DNA of 64,000 nt. Source: Panax quinquefolius (lineage: Eukaryota; Streptophyta; Magnoliopsida; Apiales; Araliaceae). Within the stretch, counting starts at the first letter, position 1, and every line of letters begins with the position of its first letter. The position numbers and the translations under genes were made by a program. The notes beneath the pieces were generated by a model. It did not search any database and had not been told where the DNA came from. It worked only from the letters and a program-made list of their open reading frames with translations. Positions 59,311-64,000 of the stretch are shown here, piece after piece. The stretch covers positions 10,081,821 through 10,145,820 of the forward strand of contig CM035160.1 of NCBI GenBank assembly GCA_020205615.1, in the 5' to 3' direction.

Positions 59311-62214
59311 TGTAAGACCAAATTTTTTTAAATAAAAAGGAATTTCCTTTATTTATTATTTTGAAATAGTAAGGGGTTGATTTGATTAATGTGGATAGTT
59401 AAGGGTTAAATACGCAAATATTTCAAAATAAGCAAGTGGTTATAAAATATTCATTTTGTTCTGGGAATATTCGTTTGGTCGTGGAATATTCGTCTTTTGT
59501 CGGAAATATTAAATGCGACGGGCCAAGCGTACATGTGTGGGCCCATAACGGAAAGTGATTGGATGAGGAAAAGCGACAAAGTTTGGGTGGTTATAAATAA
59601 CTTGCGTAGTTGTTACCTGAGTTAAGATCGTAGTTATTCTGAATTAAGACCGTTGAATACCCGGTGGTTAAAATACTGATGTCTGGCGTGGTTGCCACGA
59701 TAGCACACCGGTATTACCGCAGTAGATTGGTTGAATTATTGATCCTTACGTGAAGGCACTACTCAATAATTTTCACACGATTTTCTTGCTCAATAGTTTA
59801 TTTTATTGATTCAATAATTGCTTTGCGTTGGTATTTTATATTATTCATTGTTTCAATAATTGTCATTTGCGAAGATTTCCCATTATCGGATCAATAATTC
59901 ATATTATTTGAATAATATTATTAGATAACATTATTGGCAATGTCTAGAAAGTTCATCTAAGGAGAGGTTTGGTCACCTAATTGCTTGCGCCAGATGAGGA
60001 GAGATCCTTATTGAAAGCCCCCTCTTCCTGAGGAACGACTGGTTGTCATAAATGTGATTCATAATATTATTTGTGAATAATTAATTATTGATTCATATGA
60101 TAAGGAAATATTTATTTTATATGAATATAAATGATGGATTTATTTATGTGGTTATTAATGAAGGAATTATTGTTGAGGTGTTTTATCAGTATTTTATCGG
60201 ATTGGAGGTGTTAAAAATCAAATCAGGGGTTTTGAGATATATTGCGGAGGTTATAATTTTTAATCCGACCGTTGGATCGTTGTAATTTTTGGGTATGTTA
60301 TACATACATAAGTTGAGTATATGTCCACAAATTTTGAACCGTTAAAAATGCACGAATGATTTGTTGTGAATTTTAAGAGGTGTCGGATTCGGAAATTAGG
60401 TTTATAATTGATTTTAGTGGAAAATTCTAGAATTGAGTGGGCCCCACTTGTGGTTGGTGAAGAAATGTGCTGAATTTTATTTTAAATGTGGTGGGTGGCA
60501 ATAGTAGCGAGTAAAAGCCATCGTGTGGCTTGGTCAAGTCTCGCTTGGTAGGCTAACATTTTCCTATAAATAGAGGGCTAAGTTAGAATTGAAAATCACA
60601 CCAGAAACAAAGTTTTCTCTCTTTCTCTCTCTATATTATTGAGCGTATTTTGTGAGTATTTAGATACTTTGAGAGTTCTTTGCTCAAGATAAGTTTCATT
60701 CAACATCACTTCCGACCTTTCCTTAGAAATCTTGATTCTTTGAGGTAAGGGATGTTATTTTCTTCTCAAATGATATTAATTGTTCAATATCATTATGCTG
60801 AAATATTGGTTGGTACTTTTTATCAAATTTGGAACTTTTTCATGTCGGGGTTACTATTCATGAATTACTATTCATGAGTTACTTATTCACGAGTTACTAT
60901 TCAGCGAGTTCTTATTCACGAGTTACTATTCACGAGTACTATTATTAAGAAGCGTGAAAATGTTTTTTTTTTCAGGAATTTCTATCTTTTGGTGTCGAGT
61001 TACTATTCACGATATCTGACACTATTCACGATATCTGACACTATTCACGAATCACTCGGACTATTCAATTAAAAATGAAAATTTTTCTTTTAAATCTAAA
61101 ATATCTATTCGGATACTAGCTTTGATTGTATCCATGTTTTTGATCATTCTTGAATTTTACACCAAGTATGATTATTTATGAAGTATTTTTTTGAACTCCT
61201 CGATTGTTTAAAAGTACGAATCCATAATACTTGTCATTTTGTTTCAATTTGGATTCGCTTTTTTAAAATATTTTCATCATCCTCGGTCTTAAATGATGAT
61301 ATTATTGAATATCTTTGGCCCGTAGTGCAAGATGAATGATTTCGAAGAATATCTTTGGCCAGTAGTCTGAAGATGAAGCGGTGTTTAAATGAACATGACC
61401 GATCGATGAATATCTTTGGCCTTTAGTGCAAAGATGAATGATTTCTGAAGAATATCTTTGGCCCGTAGTGCAAAGATGAAGCAGTGTTTAAATGAATACG
61501 ACCGATCGATGAATATCTTTGGCTGTAGTCTGAAAAGATGAACTGTGTTTAAATGAACATAATGGATCGATGAATATCTTTGGCCTTTAGTGCAAAGATG
61601 AGCAAGTGTTGAGATGAACATGACCGATTGATGAATATCTTTGGCTGTGGTGCAAAGATGAATATTTGATTTGAGATGAATATTGATTGATGTTACAGAG
61701 GATAAAATATTGATGATGGAATTTATTAAATTCATAGATTATAGTAGATTTCATTCTCTACGTAACTCTTTTATGAATTATTATTTCACCTGCGAATATT
61801 GATCCAAACTTGTTGTCTATTGTATTCTATCGATTTTTCCTCATTGGAGACTAACGATAATTTGTTGTATATTATCTTAGTCATAACATTCTTTACCTGC
61901 TAGTTGAGCTCACCCTTTTCTTTGTTGTTCCATTTTTTTCTTCTCGGAGAGCGAGAATGTAGCGAGTCTTAGTCGGGGTATGGAATGAAGGTTCTAGAGA
62001 GTTGTTTAGTAGTCCTCACCATTATTGTAAAATAATGTATCAATAAAAGTGATGAGAATTTATTTGAGTATAAATATTGTCTAGAAAATAATATTTGTAT
62101 TTAAACTCACAGTTTTATTGTTGTGATAATAAAGTTGTAGTTGTTTACGTACCATGTATTTGGCGACTTCGAATGAATGGGTGTGGATATCCTACTTATT
62201 TTGGGGCGTCCACA
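59311..62214 (+). repeat. 3' LTR of gypsy element 2
   Basis: Starts TGTAAGACCA and ends GGGGCGTCCACA. The stretch 60088-60400 matches 54105-54417 almost base for base, while CG-rich spots nearby differ. Confidence 0.92.
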
Positions 62215-62268
62215 CGTATTCTATACTAATTAACTATATACAATTCTTATATGACCGAAAAATTAGGC

Positions 62269-62405
62269 ATTCTGGCCAATTTTGTCCGGATTCTGAAATT
62301 TGGGGGCTAAATTGTATTAAATTAGACATCAAATGTAGTAAAGTGTAAGCCTAAATTCTTTGGGGCCTAATCATGAATATGATGGTACTTCGTGTAGTAA
62401 ATTGT
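62269..62405. repeat. Right arm of the long inverted repeat
   Basis: Reverse complement of 52083-52215 with ~20% changes; contains TCTGGCCAATTTTGTCCGG and TTTGGGGCCTAATCATG. Confidence 0.65.
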
Positions 62406-62692
62406 ATTTAACTCACTAAAAAATGTAGCAGCTTTTCACTCTTTGTTAAGATTAACTATTAAGTAGAGTTCACAATTTTCTCAAGATCAAGAAGTAAAAA
62501 AAAAATGAAAGAGAAGTAATTAACTGATATAAATTTCACATATGTTTAGACGTAATTAGGTATAATAAATATCACGTACAGTGAAATTAACCAACAATAA
62601 TTTAGACGACATTCAAGAAACACTAATAGTTTCTAAATCATGATGCATGGGAGAACCGAAAGTTAAGGAAAGAAAACAAATAAACAAATTAA

Positions 62693-63561
62693 TTATAAGG
62701 TATCTTGAATCATTTCAGCCAGCACCTTAACTTCTGCTTCAAATACGCAACAATCATTAACTAAAAATCCTTTGTTATAGTCATTGAAATCTTTTAGTGG
62801 AATGAAGGCAGCCCGACCCCAACTGGCCTTCGAAGCACCAAACCAGGTAGTGGCTGTGCAACAGAAATTTTAGTATATATTAATATGAATCTAATCGCTT
62901 GTTAAATATATAAAACTTGATTAATCTAATTATTATTAGTACATGAATGAATAATGATGATACATTCATGTACATGAATGTTTATATATTTGGTCAAATA
63001 GTCATTTTATGAACGTGGATGAGATACAAACAGAATCAAGTTGATGTGAAATAATTCTTCATATATATATGCAACATAGAGAGATAAGCTTTTAATGTAC
63101 AGTTTATTATCACACCAACACCAACTATATCTAGTTTTTGAAAGTACTTCTATTTTTGCTATAAAAAAAATCTATAGTAATTATTTAGCAAGAGAACGTA
63201 CAAAATTATACACTAAAGTGTAAATTCTCAATTAGAAATGACAATATTGGGACGGGGCGAGTGAGAGTTTTGCATGCATGCATGCATGCATACCCAGACC
63301 AAGTAACTGCATGTATATATATTTAATTTATAGACCTAAAAAACCAACCCTATCCTGTAGCAATTTTCATTGGAAAGAAGAAACAATCAAGCACCTTTGT
63401 TTTGCACATGATCCTGATTAGTCTGGTCCTTAAGTGTGTTCGTAAATTCTGCTTTCACTTTATGAGCAAGAGTGAAATTCTTGGAATCCGCAAACACAAG
63501 AAATAGGGAAAGGTTGCAACCTCTACTGCGATTATTGCCTTTTGGATAGAGCAAGAGCTTC
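62693..63561 (-). CDS. MATH (TRAF-like) domain protein, 3' part only
   Basis: Two exons on the minus strand, 63561-63395 and 62853-62693, joined GT-AG in phase; the upstream exons lie right of the window or are not recognisable. The first encodes KLLLYPKGNNRSRGCNLSLF and LVFADSKNF, the second WFGASKASWGRAAFIPLKDF then NDYNKGFLVNDCCVFEAEV, the late strands of a MATH domain. The reading ends TAA shortly after, so the domain stands at the C-terminus as in the short plant MATH proteins. MATH domains bind partner proteins, often for ubiquitin-linked turnover; the partner here is unknown. Confidence 0.82.
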
Positions 63562-63634
63562 CTGCATATCAAACAGTGATCAAGAAAATATTTCTTTTTT
63601 CTTACTTAAACGAAAACAGAGAAATGATTAGGCA

Positions 63635-64000
63635 CAGGGGCGGACCCAAGCATGGGGCAGGGGGCACCTGCCCCCACTGAAATTTCTACTCTTGAATAAT
63701 ATGCAACGAATTTGCTCACTTTTTGGTTTTCTAACTAGACTTGTATACTCTTTCTGCTCTTGTTCTAATTAACTTTATAAGCTTAGTAGGTATTATGTGA
63801 GTTTAGATAAATAAAAATTTTTGATTGCAAGTATCTTAGTTTAGATAAATAAAAATCTTTGATTGTAAGTATCTTTTAACAAATATTTACCGCAAACTAG
63901 GGTGAGGAAGCTGATTTCTTTGTGTAAATTCAAATTATTTGATTCCTTGTTTATTTAAAATATTATTTAGAAACGAATAAAAGAAAAAAAATAGAATAAA
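63635..64000. mobile_element. Left end of a hAT-type element in an intron of the MATH gene
   Basis: CAGGGGCGGACCCAAGCATG followed by GCACCTGCCCCCACTG is a Tip100-like terminus, close to the inverted end at 35123. The other end is outside the window. Confidence 0.5.

Larger units (their letters stand above)
53340..62214 (+). mobile_element. Ty3/gypsy element 2, internally deleted, same family as element 1
   Basis: An exact duplication CGTAT (53335-53339, 62215-62219) flanks it. LTRs are 53340-56201 and 59311-62214; the 3.1 kb internal part has lost most of reverse transcriptase and integrase, so it would need another element's enzymes to move. Its LTRs differ from element 1 in U3 and have seven, not four, units of the GAATATCTTTGG repeat, so it is a separate subfamily. 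Confidence 0.92.

Overview
The window is nuclear DNA of a flowering plant, almost certainly a eudicot. Genes are intron-rich with GT-AG junctions, the spacers are very AT-rich, and Ty3/gypsy, Ty1/copia, LINE, hAT, Stowaway and fold-back elements are nested in one another. The proteins (class III peroxidases, a PP2C, an SDR, TRM13, a MATH-domain protein) are ordinary plant families. I cannot fix the order or species.

Layout. 1-16,699 is a pile of one large-LTR Ty3/gypsy family: a plus-strand element (780-13,984, target duplication TCACC) carries a second LTR nested in its own 3' LTR and sits between two minus-strand LTRs. 16,700-20,600 is spacer with two MITEs. 20,919-24,158 is an intact PP2C gene (+). 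24,863-28,958 is a seven-exon START-like/SRPBCC plastid-type gene (-) that can be rebuilt only by splicing very short exons; an intron holds a truncated LINE. 29,470-30,438 is a short-chain dehydrogenase gene (-) with one frameshift. 32,323-33,569 and 36,430-37,675 are tandemly duplicated class III peroxidases (-), separated by a hAT element that itself holds a Stowaway MITE. 38,583-43,334 is a Ty1/copia element (-) whose two LTRs look identical. 43,575-45,891 is a non-autonomous hAT element with another hAT and a palindromic MITE inside it. 46,297-47,049 holds three Stowaway-like MITEs. 47,474-51,449 is a nine-exon TRM13 tRNA methyltransferase gene (+) with a hAT MITE in intron 5. 53,340-62,214 is a second, internally deleted gypsy element (TSD CGTAT) lying between two inverted ~130 bp arms. 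62,693-63,561 is the 3' end of a MATH-domain gene (-) that runs off the right edge.

The host genes do not form a pathway or cluster; only the peroxidase pair is related by descent. Host exons read cleanly (one frameshift in the SDR gene), while gypsy reading frames break every few hundred bases, and copies differ mainly at CG/CHG-rich spots. That suggests either heavy cytosine decay or base-calling errors at methylated cytosines, so the gypsy lesions should be read with caution. I found no convincing new biological system. The points most worth checking are the nested transposon histories, the inverted LTR hairpins, the duplicated splice acceptor in TRM13, the apparently very young copia insertion and the SDR frameshift.
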